Source: DASUPK01 sp035456265 (lineage in GTDB: Bacteria; Actinomycetota; Thermoleophilia; Solirubrobacterales; 70-9). From it: a stretch of 17,084 bases of DNA. Location: contig DATIDP010000132.1 in assembly GCA_035456265.1 (NCBI GenBank), positions 1-17,084 on the forward strand, read 5' to 3'. Below are positions 5,462 through 12,375 of the stretch, one piece after another; positions within the stretch are counted from its first letter, which is position 1; every line of letters starts with the position of its first letter. The translations under genes were made by a program, and so were the position numbers. The notes beneath the pieces were generated by a model. That model made no database searches, was not told the DNA's origin, and worked only from the letters and a program-made list of their open reading frames with translations.

Positions 5462-5956
5462 TCAGCGGACCGCCTTACCGCTCGAGCGGACCACGTACCA
5501 GTAGCCGCCAAACTCGAAGACCGCCTGACAAAGGACCTGCCCCGGGGCCCGGTCGCCCACGTAGTAATAAAGCGGGTGGCCACGGTAGGTGGCCTGGAGC
5601 CTGCCGGCTCTGCGGGTCGTCCCGATCAGGGAGGCGTTCGCGCCGGGGGCCGCGCGCGGCTTGCGCTTCACGATCCACGGTGGCCAGGCCGCAGCACAGT
5701 CGCCTGAGCAGGTGCTCGCCTTCCCGGTGTCTGCGGTGAACAGATACAGAGCGCGTCCGCGACCGTCGGCCAAGATCCGGCCGTAGTCGGAGCCGACGAT
5801 CTTCAGCGTTGGCCCCTTGTTCGCGCCGGCCGCGGGAGGCTGCGCCGGTGTTGGCGCCGCCTCTGCCGGGGTGTCGCCACTGGATGCGGAACCGCCGCAG
5901 CCGGCGACAACGGCGATGACCAGCACGGCTCCGAGGGTCAACGTGAGCTTGGACAT
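5462..5956 (-). CDS. Secreted lipoprotein of the COG4315 repeat family
   Basis: The 164-residue protein begins with a lipoprotein signal peptide whose lipobox is VAGC (Cys20). A low-complexity Ala/Pro/Gly linker (about residues 21-48) follows. The mature domain carries the family's repeat hallmarks: RALYLFTADTGKASTCSGDC with AAAWPPW at about residues 68-94, and RLQATYRGHPLYYYVGDRAP at about residues 117-136. Such proteins (Lipoprotein_15, 'secreted repeat of unknown function') sit on the outer face of the membrane, and their biochemical role is unknown. It starts 36 nt downstream of the SDR gene and is probably the last gene of the DUF427-SDR operon under the TetR operator at 7570. Confidence 0.87.
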   Translation of the reverse strand: MSKLTLTLGAVLVIAVVAGCGGSASSGDTPAEAAPTPAQPPAAGANKGPTLKIVGSDYGRILADGRGRALYLFTADTGKASTCSGDCAAAWPPWIVKRKPRAAPGANASLIGTTRRAGRLQATYRGHPLYYYVGDRAPGQVLCQAVFEFGGYWYVVRSSGKAVR

Positions 5957-5992
5957 GGTCGTCCGGTCTCGCCCGCCGCGGCTGCGTTACTC

Positions 5993-6718
5993 CTATGCCT
6001 CGTCCGCGACGGCTCCGGAGAAGGCCCGCTCGAAGCCCTTGGGGTCGGCCCACCAGAGCTCCGACATCGCGGCCGAGTTGGGGTCGGGGAAGATGTCATC
6101 CTCGTCGGCTTCGACGCCGTCGAGCAAGCGGGCCGCGACCTCGGCGGGCGGCGTCTTCGGCGAATCCACGCCGGCGAGCATGTCGGTGTCGATGCCGCCG
6201 GGATAGACGCCGTGCACCCTTATCCCCATCGCCGCGAGGATCGGGCGGAGCGCCTGGGTGAGCGAGTGCGCGGCTGCCTTCGATGCCGAGTAGCCCGTCA
6301 TCGGTGGCGTGCTCGCCAGGCTGAGCAGGGAGAGCACGTTGACGATCTGGCCACCCCCATTGGCTTCGATCACCGGGACGAATGCCTCGATCGTTGCGTA
6401 GGTGCCGAGGTAGTTGACCGCCATCTCACGGTGCATGTCCTCGGGGTCTGCATCCAGCGGCCCGGCGAACGCCGCTGTCGAGGCGTTGTTGATCAGCAGC
6501 GTGACATCGCCCGCATCACGCGCGGCAGCCATCACGCTCTCGCGATCGAGCAGGTCGAAGGCCACAGGGACGATGCGCTCGTCGTCGCGGACCTGCGCCG
6601 TGTCGCGCGCCAGGGCGTAGACCTTGGCGGCGCCTCGATCGAGCAACGCGTCAACCAGGTCGCGGCCGAGGCCACGGCTCGCGCCGGTCACCGCGGGGGT
6701 TGAGTCGGAGATCTGCAT
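5993..6718 (-). CDS. Short-chain dehydrogenase/reductase (SDR family)
   Basis: The 241-residue classical SDR has TGASRGLG (residues 11-18) for dinucleotide binding and NNAS (77-80, usually NNAG). Its catalytic residues are Ser130, Tyr143 and Lys147 (S..YSASK), followed by YPGGIDTDM. It is predicted to be a cytoplasmic NAD(P)-dependent oxidoreductase of unknown substrate. The C-terminal extension (DEDDIFPDPNSAAMSELWWA) is of a kind found in many actinobacterial SDRs. It starts with ATG and an AAGGGAC-type Shine-Dalgarno, 47 nt after the DUF427 gene, and the lipoprotein gene follows 36 nt later. Its first 17 bases and leader recur in front of the unrelated membrane-protein gene at 3857-4288. 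Confidence 0.92.
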   Translation of the reverse strand: MQISDSTPAVTGASRGLGRDLVDALLDRGAAKVYALARDTAQVRDDERIVPVAFDLLDRESVMAAARDAGDVTLLINNASTAAFAGPLDADPEDMHREMAVNYLGTYATIEAFVPVIEANGGGQIVNVLSLLSLASTPPMTGYSASKAAAHSLTQALRPILAAMGIRVHGVYPGGIDTDMLAGVDSPKTPPAEVAARLLDGVEADEDDIFPDPNSAAMSELWWADPKGFERAFSGAVADEA

Positions 6719-6765
6719 ATCGAGGGTCCCTTCGTGATCGGGAGTGCCGTCCGCGGTAGGGCGGC

Positions 6766-7539
6766 TCAGCTGAACTTGGTTCTCGGGCGGTCCTGCAGGA
6801 CGCCGTCGACGTAGACGTCGACCTTCTCGTCGTAGAAGGCGATCAACCCGGCGACCTTCTGACTCTCTGGGAGGGAGGTCGGATATGACCAGGCGAGGTC
6901 CTCGTGAACCCGGTCACCGATCCTCACGGACCACCACTCGGCGTCGCCCTTGTAGGGGCAGTGAGAGACGGTGTCGGTTCCCTCGAGCAGCTCCAGGTGA
7001 ACGTGTGTCTTGGGGAAGTAGTACCGGGTCGGCAAGCCGGTCTCGAACAGCAGGCGCGGGCTCGTCGACTCCGCCACCGTGACGCCATCGACCTCGATCC
7101 GCACGTGACGCGAGCTCGGCAGGATGTCGACCCGGGTGTAGGGGTCGCGTGGGTGAGTGAAGACCTCCTCGTCCTCCTCGAACCAGGCATCCATCGCGTG
7201 CCAGTCAAGGCGGATCGCGTCGCGCAGCTCCTCGATCGGGGAGTCCTCGTACCGGAGCGCCGCGCCGGGCGCTTCCCGGCTGCCCACCCGCACGGTGAAG
7301 GTGTGGCCGTCGCCTCGACTGGGCGAATGCACGAGCTCGCCGTCCGCCTCGAGCAATTCCGTCCGGACGTCCTCGACCGGGAAGTAGTAGGTGGGGTAGT
7401 AGGGCTTCTCCCAGACCAACAGGGGTCCGGTGGTGTCAGCGACCGGCTCGCCGCCGAGATACGCGCGTACGCGCTTCGCGCCGGTCTCGACCTTTACCCG
7501 GCCTCGGGGTTTCGCGGTCTGTGTCTGGGTGGCGCTCAT
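6766..7539 (-). CDS. Tandem DUF427-domain protein
   Basis: The 257-residue protein contains two DUF427 domains. The first is at about residues 42-150 (WEKPYYPTYYFPVEDVRTEL through VDGVTVAES). The second is at about 155-250 (LPTRYYFPKTHVHLELLEGT, CPYKGDAEWWSVRIGDRVHE, LAWSYP, GLIAFYDEKVDVYVDG). DUF427 proteins are small cytoplasmic beta-rich proteins without an assigned reaction. I chose MSATQTQ (ATG at 7539) over two upstream ATGs because AAAGGAG is spaced 7 nt from it. It is the first gene of the TetR-regulated operon (then SDR, lipoprotein), with a perfect inverted repeat 30 nt upstream. A deletion derivative exists at 4342-4509. Confidence 0.87.
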   Translation of the reverse strand: MSATQTQTAKPRGRVKVETGAKRVRAYLGGEPVADTTGPLLVWEKPYYPTYYFPVEDVRTELLEADGELVHSPSRGDGHTFTVRVGSREAPGAALRYEDSPIEELRDAIRLDWHAMDAWFEEDEEVFTHPRDPYTRVDILPSSRHVRIEVDGVTVAESTSPRLLFETGLPTRYYFPKTHVHLELLEGTDTVSHCPYKGDAEWWSVRIGDRVHEDLAWSYPTSLPESQKVAGLIAFYDEKVDVYVDGVLQDRPRTKFS

Positions 7540-7569
7540 ACCCATGCTCCTTTGTGGCATCGCGGATAA

Positions 7570-7589
7570 AGTGGACTGTGTAGTCCACT
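7570..7589. promoter_or_regulatory. TetR operator in front of the DUF427-SDR-lipoprotein operon
   Basis: A perfect 8-bp inverted repeat with 4-bp spacer, AGTGGACT-GTGT-AGTCCACT (core TGGAC-N6-GTCCA at 7572-7587), lies in the 89-bp gap between the TetR stop and the DUF427 start. Its size and symmetry suit a TetR dimer, and the same core recurs at the TetR gene's own upstream region. A TTTATC stretch follows it toward the gene and may be the -10 element. Confidence 0.82.
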
Positions 7590-7628
7590 CAGCCTCGGGA
7601 GCGTTACACCCGGGAGTTGGTGCTCGCT

Positions 7629-8237
7629 CTACTGCGCGGCGTTGGCGCGCAGATGCTCGTACGCCGCGTCCAAAGCGATGGCGAGTTGGTTCGGGTCACG
7701 CCGAGCCTGGGTGAGGATCAGGCCACCCTGGATCGCCGCCAGCGTCGCCGTGGCGAGCTCGTCGGGGTCCGCCCGGCGTGCGAGCTTCCCACGCGCCTTC
7801 ATCGAGCGCAGCCCCTCGCGGATCTCCCTCTCCCAGCGCTCGAACGAATCAGCAAGCACCTGCCTGCCCTTCTCATCGGATTCTGCCAACTGGCCGACCA
7901 GCGAACCGACCGGACATCCACCGCGGGCCCTCCGCTTCACCTGTAGCTCCACCAGCGAATCCATCCAGGCGCGAATGGCGGTCCAGCTGTCAAGCGCGCC
8001 CAGGTGCGGGGCCTGCGCGGCGAGCACGTCGTCGCAGTTGTGCGAAACCACCGCACGCAGGAGCTCCTCGCGGTCTTCGAAGTAGTGGTAGAGCTGGCTC
8101 TTGCTCGCTCCGGCAGCCTCGATCACGTCGTCGAGGCTGGTCTCGGCAACGCCACGCTCGCCGACCAACCCAGCCGCTGCGCCGACGATCCGCTCGCGGG
8201 TCTCCCTCCCTCTTGCGGTTTTCGGTGAATCGACCAC
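7629..8237 (-). CDS. TetR/AcrR-family regulator (LmrA/YxaF-like)
   Basis: The 202-residue repressor has an N-terminal TetR DNA-binding domain (RERIVGAAAGLVGERGVAET, SLDDVIEAAGASKSQLYHYF, EDREELLRAVV). Its ligand domain has the GCPVGSLVGQLAESDE motif and LAAIQGGLILTQARRDP, which place it near the LmrA/YxaF-type C-terminal domain group, some of whose members sense flavonoid-like compounds. I start it at the GTG at 8237: upstream codons overlap an operator and lack similarity, and TACAGT lies 7 nt before the GTG with TGGACG 17 nt further up. This suggests a leaderless transcript with the operator on the -35. It probably represses itself, the downstream DUF427 operon and the divergent secreted-protein gene. 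Confidence 0.88.
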   Translation of the reverse strand: MVDSPKTARGRETRERIVGAAAGLVGERGVAETSLDDVIEAAGASKSQLYHYFEDREELLRAVVSHNCDDVLAAQAPHLGALDSWTAIRAWMDSLVELQVKRRARGGCPVGSLVGQLAESDEKGRQVLADSFERWEREIREGLRSMKARGKLARRADPDELATATLAAIQGGLILTQARRDPNQLAIALDAAYEHLRANAAQ

Positions 8238-8257
8238 GAGTCTGACTGTAGGCGGTC

Positions 8258-8273
8258 TGGACCCGAACGTCCA
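8258..8273. promoter_or_regulatory. TetR autoregulatory operator
   Basis: TGGAC-CCGAAC-GTCCA has the same half-sites and 6-bp spacer as the sites at 7572 and 4541. It lies 21 nt upstream of the TetR GTG and overlaps the proposed -35 (minus strand TGGACG, then 17 nt to TACAGT). The spacer differs from the other sites, which argues that the half-sites are what is conserved. Confidence 0.75.
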
Positions 8274-8325
8274 CTTTCTGACTCGGGAAACGACTTTTCC
8301 GTAACAGATCGCGCTCGATTCGAAC

Positions 8326-8341
8326 TGGACCAATCAGTCCA
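8326..8341. promoter_or_regulatory. TetR operator for the divergent secreted-protein gene
   Basis: TGGAC-CAATCA-GTCCA is another exact match to the core. It lies 49 nt upstream of the ATG at 8391 and 68 bp from the TetR autoregulatory site. The two operators share the divergent promoter region 8238-8390. Confidence 0.75.
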
Positions 8342-8390
8342 TTCCAATTCTGGCCTGGAGTCAAGCTCCCGGCTCATGAGAGGAGAACCA

Positions 8391-9722
8391 ATGAAGAAGG
8401 TGTCGAAGCGATGGTTGCTTGGCGCAACCACCCTGATCGTGGTCGCCGCTGGGGCGGTGATCGGCGGCGTCGCACTGGCCAGCGGCGGCGGCAGCGACAA
8501 GCCGAGCAAGGACCTCGGCCAGTCGACCGGCCTGCTGCCCCGGGATCATCTGACCCTGGAGAGCGCGATCAACGTGAATCTCGACAAGGAGACCGTTCGC
8601 CTGCCGCTCTACAGGGGCGAGGCCAACGGCGAGACCGTCTGGTTCACGCTGATGGACTCCTCCGATGCCGGGGCCGCGCATGACCTAGGCGTGAACTATG
8701 CGCCCAAGCTGGCCAATCTGGCGATCGGCTGCCCGGAGTGCGTGCAGACGGTGACCCAGGATTCGCCGACCCCGGACGAGAACAAGTTCGGTCAGGCGGT
8801 GGTCCACTTCCAAGGCGCGCCCGACTTCAGCCCCAACCGCGTGGCTGAGCCGGGACCCGACGGGTTCCCGCTGAAGAATTTCCAGCCGGGTGCCGTCGGC
8901 GGACCGGGCTACAGCCCGTTCATCCGGATCGCCGGTTCGCCCACCGTCTACAGTGCCCCGATCGTCGCCACGGGCGACGGCCCGTTCGACGTGGTGCACC
9001 ACACCAACACCTCCGATCGGGCGCTCGGGATCCACGTCGCGGGCAAGTCAGGCCCCGGTCAGTTCGAGGAGTCCTGGGTCGACATGCTGTTCGTCAAGGG
9101 CTTCGACGCCGGCGAGCCGATCGTCTACATCAGCACCGACGCCGGCCAGCCGCTGACCGCGGTGCTCGAGCGCTCGACCTACGTGCCCGCGCTCGACCAT
9201 GCCGCGTACAACGGCGGGGACGATTTCCTCGGCTCCGCCCGCGAGCGGCTGTTCGGATTCATCAACGGCCAGACCGGCCCCGACAACCCCGAGTCGCAGG
9301 GGTTCCAGCACCTGGTCAAGGACGGTCATGCGGCCGAGGACGCCAGCGCTGGCAACACAGCGCTGATCAACGCCCTCCGCAACGGCGGCGATCTGCTCAA
9401 CGTGTTCGGTGATTTCCCGACCCTGAGCGATCCCCGCCACGCCCAGGCGTACAGCCCCCTGTGGGATGCGCAGCTCGGACTGTGGACGAACAAGGCGGTC
9501 CAGCAGGGCGTCAACACCCGCCAGATCGACGAGACCGTCGTCTTCAACCTGGCGGCGAACCGACCGGACCTGCTGACCGGGGTCGACCCGGCCACGGGCC
9601 AGCCGGCTCCCTACGGAGCCTCGGGCGTCGACATCAACTGCGCGGTGATCGGGTTCACGGACAAGCCTCCGACCCAGAATCTGGAGGACCCCGCCCCGAA
9701 CTCGCAGTTCCCGCCCCGGTAG
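8391..9722 (+). CDS. Large secreted protein of unknown function
   Basis: The 443-residue product starts MKKVSKRWLLGATTLIVVAA, a clear signal peptide or anchor (hydrophobic about residues 8-31), followed by a Gly/Ser/Lys spacer. The mature part includes TVRLPLYRGEANGETVWFTL, LGVNYAPKLANLAIGCPECV, DVVHHTNTSDRALGIHVAGK and a Pro-rich tail (NLEDPAPNSQFPPR). Cysteines are few (the GCPEC pair and one near the C-terminus). Similar proteins occur as unnamed secreted proteins; I cannot assign an activity. GAGAGGAG gives a strong Shine-Dalgarno 6 nt before the ATG at 8391, preferred over an ATG 15 nt upstream. The gene is divergent from TetR with an operator between, and ends at a strong hairpin. Confidence 0.8.
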   Translation: MKKVSKRWLLGATTLIVVAAGAVIGGVALASGGGSDKPSKDLGQSTGLLPRDHLTLESAINVNLDKETVRLPLYRGEANGETVWFTLMDSSDAGAAHDLGVNYAPKLANLAIGCPECVQTVTQDSPTPDENKFGQAVVHFQGAPDFSPNRVAEPGPDGFPLKNFQPGAVGGPGYSPFIRIAGSPTVYSAPIVATGDGPFDVVHHTNTSDRALGIHVAGKSGPGQFEESWVDMLFVKGFDAGEPIVYISTDAGQPLTAVLERSTYVPALDHAAYNGGDDFLGSARERLFGFINGQTGPDNPESQGFQHLVKDGHAAEDASAGNTALINALRNGGDLLNVFGDFPTLSDPRHAQAYSPLWDAQLGLWTNKAVQQGVNTRQIDETVVFNLAANRPDLLTGVDPATGQPAPYGASGVDINCAVIGFTDKPPTQNLEDPAPNSQFPPR

Positions 9723-9740
9723 CCAGAGGCAACGCTGATT

Positions 9741-9766
9741 CGGCGGGCCCCGTCAGGGGCCCGCCG
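9741..9766. terminator. Strong hairpin between convergent genes
   Basis: An 11-bp perfect stem, CGGCGGGCCCC / GGGGCCCGCCG, with loop GTCA lies 18 nt after the secreted-protein stop and 35 nt beyond the end of the convergent gene at 9802. There is no T-tract on either strand, so it may act as a bidirectional pause or RNA 3'-end stabiliser rather than a classical intrinsic terminator. Confidence 0.6.
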
Positions 9767-9801
9767 TCATCGGCGGTCCCGGGGGCGGCCACCAGGTGCA
9801 A

Positions 9802-10311
9802 TCAGCCCCCGAGCCCGAGCTGCTCGACGAGCCACGCGGCCTGGCGGGCGCGCTCGGTGCGGTGTCCGTCCGGTCCCAAGGCCTCCTCGGCGATCCTCGC
9901 CGTTACGAAGCCGATCGGACCCGCGCCCTGATCGATCGAAGCCTCGGCCATTGCGTACCAGTCCTCGAGCGGAGGGGTGGCGCCGAAGGCAAGCTCGTGG
10001 GCTCGCTCGGCGCACGCCCGCGCGTAGGCGCCGCGAAGCTCGTCATCCCAGGCGTCGACAGGCCGCAGCAGCCGGCCGCGCGAAGCCACCAGCTTGCTCC
10101 GGCCTTCCACGATCTCCCCGTCAACCTCGATCTCATAGAGGCTGTCGCCAGCCCAGAAGGGCAGGTCGCCCGGACGGCAGGCATGGATCCCGCTGCGGCA
10201 GGGATCGACCCGCGCCTCAACCCAGCCTCCCGGCTTGGTGTCGGGGAGGTCCCATCGGAATGTGGCGAAGGGGCTCGTGCCGTCGGCGCGCAGGAACTTG
10301 TACGCGATCAC
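9802..10311 (-). CDS. Hypothetical protein coupled to an anti-sigma gene
   Basis: The 169-residue soluble protein begins (GTG) MIAYKFLRADGTSPFATFRW and has the notable stretch VDPCRSGIHACRPGDLPFWA (two Cys and a His), then LYEIEVDGEIVEGRSKLVAS. The C-terminal half is helical. I recognise the CRSGIHAC type of segment from unnamed bacterial proteins but cannot give a function. The start codon overlaps the anti-sigma stop in GTGA, implying translational coupling. It is the third gene of a sigma / anti-sigma / unknown operon and may be an accessory or target of that system. No signal peptide or membrane segment. Confidence 0.75.
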   Translation of the reverse strand: MIAYKFLRADGTSPFATFRWDLPDTKPGGWVEARVDPCRSGIHACRPGDLPFWAGDSLYEIEVDGEIVEGRSKLVASRGRLLRPVDAWDDELRGAYARACAERAHELAFGATPPLEDWYAMAEASIDQGAGPIGFVTARIAEEALGPDGHRTERARQAAWLVEQLGLGG

Positions 10312-10559
10312 GACCGCCTCCGCTCCCTGAAGGCCGTGATGATCGGCGTGAGGGTCTCCCCCGGCACACCTTCCTCCCGAAGCCGCCCCTCCGCCCGGAT
10401 CGTCCGCAGCATCTCGTCCACATATCGCTCGCAGCCGGCGCAGTAGTTGAGGTGCTGCTCCATGAGCTCCGCGTCCTCGGCCGACAGCGCGTTCTCGATG
10501 TAGTCGCTGGTCAGCTCGACGAGCTCCCGGCAGCTGATGTGCTCCCGAAACTCAGGCAT
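10308..10559 (-). CDS. Zinc-binding anti-sigma factor (ZAS type)
   Basis: The 83-residue protein MPEFREHISCRELVELTSDY carries the zinc anti-sigma signature His36-x3-Cys40-x2-Cys43 (EQHLNYCAGCERY), with His7 and Cys10 upstream as possible further ligands. It has no transmembrane helix, so it should be a cytoplasmic, possibly redox- or zinc-responsive partner of the adjacent sigma factor. The ATG at 10559 overlaps the last 8 nt of the sigma gene (ATGCCTGA), the usual coupling of an ECF sigma and its anti-sigma. The frame is open further upstream but only inside the sigma gene. Confidence 0.87.
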   Translation of the reverse strand: MPEFREHISCRELVELTSDYIENALSAEDAELMEQHLNYCAGCERYVDEMLRTIRAEGRLREEGVPGETLTPIITAFRERRRS

Positions 10560-11211
10560 CGAGGTGCCTCTCCAGTGCGGCCCGCACCTTGGAGCGAGCG
10601 CGGTGCAGCAACACACGTTGATTGGCGGCCGATATTTCGAGGAGGTCACAGACCTCCTCAGCGCTGCAGCCGGCGACGTCGCGCATCGCTATCACCGTGC
10701 GTTGCGCCCCCGGCAGCTGCTCGATCCTCGCCTTGACGATCTCGAGAGTCTCCCGCCCGAGCAGCTTCTCCTCCGGCAGCAGGCTCCAGTCGCCGGGAAA
10801 TGCCGTCCAGTTGCCCGCGAAGGCCTGCCCGGGAGGGCGGAAGCGCTCGGGCTCGACTGCGGGCTCATGCTCATCAGCGGCGGCAAGCGAAGAGAAGGGC
10901 ACGCTGCGCGCCTCCCGGGTACCGCGGCCCATGGCGGTGTTCACGAGGATCCTCAGGATCCAGGTCCGCAGCGAGGACCGGCCCTCGAATCGGTCGAGCC
11001 CGTCCACCACGCCGAGCCAGGCCTCCTGCACCACTTCCTCGGCGACGGCACGTGTCCGCACGTAGGTGCCCGCGATCGCGATCATCGTCCCGTGATAGCT
11101 CTGAACGAGGGATTCAAAGGCGCGCTCATCCCCGGCGCGTAGCCGCGCCAGAAGCTCCTTCTCCTCACGGGCAGCGGCGTCAGCCCGCTGGTCTTGCTCG
11201 ACCGGGCTCAC
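10552..11211 (-). CDS. ECF-type RNA polymerase sigma-70 family factor
   Basis: The 219-residue protein has sigma region 2 at about residues 25-100 (DERAFESLVQSYHGTMIAIA, AEEVVQEAWLGVVDGLDRFE, SSLRTWILRILVNTA). An Ala/Pro/Glu-rich linker at about residues 105-150 follows. Region 4 spans about 155-215 (ARIEQLPGAQRTVIAMRDVA, GCSAEEVCDLLEISAANQRV, LLHRARSKVRAAL). It has a GTG start (11211) with only a weak Shine-Dalgarno. It heads an operon with the anti-sigma and an unknown gene. The 80-bp divergent gap upstream contains the palindrome GAGCGT-A-ACGCTC (11248-11260) and a TetR-operator-like site at 11272; either could regulate it. Confidence 0.92.
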   Translation of the reverse strand: MSPVEQDQRADAAAREEKELLARLRAGDERAFESLVQSYHGTMIAIAGTYVRTRAVAEEVVQEAWLGVVDGLDRFEGRSSLRTWILRILVNTAMGRGTREARSVPFSSLAAADEHEPAVEPERFRPPGQAFAGNWTAFPGDWSLLPEEKLLGRETLEIVKARIEQLPGAQRTVIAMRDVAGCSAEEVCDLLEISAANQRVLLHRARSKVRAALERHLDA

Positions 11212-11247
11212 CGTTCGCCTGAACTCTACTTCGAGACGGTCGAGCAG

Positions 11248-11260
11248 GAGCGTAACGCTC
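11248..11260. promoter_or_regulatory. 13-bp palindrome upstream of the sigma operon
   Basis: GAGCGT-A-ACGCTC is a perfect 6-bp inverted repeat around one central base, 37 nt upstream of the sigma-factor GTG in the divergent gap. It could be a repressor site or part of the promoter. No second copy with both arms is seen in the window. Confidence 0.4.
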
Positions 11261-11271
11261 GGAGTCCTGGC

Positions 11272-11287
11272 TGAACTAAACAGTCCA
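11272..11287. promoter_or_regulatory. One-mismatch TetR-operator-like site
   Basis: TGAAC-TAAACA-GTCCA matches the TGGAC-N6-GTCCA core at 9 of 10 half-site bases. It lies 4 nt before the ATG of the gene at 11292, and the spacer itself (TAAACA) could serve as that gene's -10. Binding here would block a leaderless promoter and perhaps also affect the divergent sigma operon. Confidence 0.45.
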
Positions 11288-11291
11288 CTTC

Positions 11292-11537
11292 ATGTTTCCC
11301 CATCGTCCCAACAAGCAATCGAGCGAGCCGACACGACGAGTCGAGGAGATCCTGGAGATCGACGAAGTCCTCAACCAGGCCGCCGACGGAATCGCCGCGG
11401 TCCTGGAGCGCTCCGGCGCGGACAAGCTGCATCCGCCCGACGTTCTCCGTCAGATGGCTCGCTACGAGCTCGATCTGGCCGCAGTCGACATCGCCGGGCT
11501 CACGTTCGGCAGCCGACCCGATCAGAGCTGGAGATGA
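11292..11537 (+). CDS. Small hypothetical protein (81 residues)
   Basis: The protein MFPHRPNKQSSEPTRRVEEI continues LEIDEVLNQAADGIAAVLER and VLRQMARYELDLAAVDIAGL, and looks soluble and helical. I recognise no family. The start has no Shine-Dalgarno; TAAACA 9 nt upstream suggests a leaderless transcript. It is transcribed divergently from the sigma operon. The 208 bp after it (11538-11745) contains no convincing gene, only the leader and Shine-Dalgarno of the next operon. Confidence 0.55.
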   Translation: MFPHRPNKQSSEPTRRVEEILEIDEVLNQAADGIAAVLERSGADKLHPPDVLRQMARYELDLAAVDIAGLTFGSRPDQSWR

Positions 11538-11745
11538 TCATGAGCGTGTCAAGACGGCCTGGGAGAGGCCCGAGGGAAACGGGCAGTCCGAGGCAGACGC
11601 CCCTCCTCGTGCTCGCCAACCCCCAGCGCCCCGAGGACGGCTGGACCCTTGCTTCCCCCCTCGACCCCTCCTCCCCCAAGGTCCGGCGGCGGTCGGAAAC
11701 AACTGCGGCAGCCGCCGGGCCCACACTCAGGTCAAGGAGGCCGAG

Positions 11746-12363
11746 ATGAGAAAGGACGTTCATACGGGCAGCAGGTTCCCCGACTACGAGCTGCCCGACC
11801 AGGACGGGATTGCCCGGCGCCTGTCGGAGCTGCAGGGCCAGAACCCGATGGTGCTTCACCTGTCGCGTGGCGGATTCGATCCCAAGGAGCACGTGTTCGT
11901 GCGGAAGCTCGCGGACGCCTGGCTCGAGTTCAAGGTCGCGTATACCGCCGTCGTCGTGATCTCGCCGGACGGGCAGCTGGAGCTGAATGAGTTCCGCGAC
12001 AGCGTCGGGGCGGAGTTCCCCTTCCTGGCGGATCCGGAGCGAACCGTGCGCGATGACCTCGACATCGCCGAGTACACAGACCCGGTGCACGATCCGATGG
12101 TCCCTCACACCTTCGTGCTCGGGCCCAGCCTGAGGATCTTCCGCGTCTACAACGGCTACTGGTACTGGGGCAGACCGACCGTCGAGGAGCTCCACCGCGA
12201 CCTGCGCGGCGTCCTGCGGGAGACTCGTCCCGACTTCGACCTCTCCGCTCCGGGGCTCCGCGAGGCTTGGGAGGGCGGCGAGGCCGAGCGCTTCCTCGTC
12301 GTCCCCGTCGAGGGCTCCGCGATCCGCTACACGGAGGGGACCGACGTCGGGGTCAAGCGCTAG
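11746..12363 (+). CDS. Thioredoxin-fold AhpC/TSA-like protein lacking all cysteines
   Basis: The 205-residue protein follows a peroxiredoxin-like family throughout: GSRFPDYELPDQDG, VLHLSRGGFDPKEHVFVRKL, VAYTAVVVISPDG, LDIAEYTDPVHDPMVPHTFV and VYNGYWYWGRPTVEELHRDL. At the position where relatives carry the peroxidatic site (RGxxCPK), this protein has RGGFDPK, with Asp45 in place of Cys. There is no cysteine anywhere in the chain. It cannot act as a thiol peroxidase, so a binding or structural role is more likely. Start ATG with AAGGAGG 6 nt upstream. It is the first gene of a five-gene operon, and the FMN reductase gene follows after 12 nt. Confidence 0.85.
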   Translation: MRKDVHTGSRFPDYELPDQDGIARRLSELQGQNPMVLHLSRGGFDPKEHVFVRKLADAWLEFKVAYTAVVVISPDGQLELNEFRDSVGAEFPFLADPERTVRDDLDIAEYTDPVHDPMVPHTFVLGPSLRIFRVYNGYWYWGRPTVEELHRDLRGVLRETRPDFDLSAPGLREAWEGGEAERFLVVPVEGSAIRYTEGTDVGVKR

Positions 12364-12375
12364 GCGCGCCGACCG

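Larger units (their letters stand above)
6702..7660. repeat. Promoter cassette, full-length (parental) copy
   Basis: This segment covers the SDR start, the whole DUF427 gene, the operator and the TetR 3' end, and is partly duplicated at 4272-4637. It is taken as the parent because both flanking genes (SDR and TetR) are intact here and only fragments of each occur in the other copy. Confidence 0.9.

Noticed and set aside
5185..5583. 132-codon minus-strand frame taken as an intact gene
   Set aside because: Only its middle resembles DoxX and only with frame switches; its N-terminal part is antisense noise over the lipoprotein gene. Annotated as a pseudogene instead.
11534..11749. 71-codon frame starting at the stop of the small gene at 11292 (ATGATCATGAGC)
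   Set aside because: Ser/Pro/Arg-rich translation without motif; its end overlaps the strong Shine-Dalgarno and start of the redoxin gene. Treated as intergenic.
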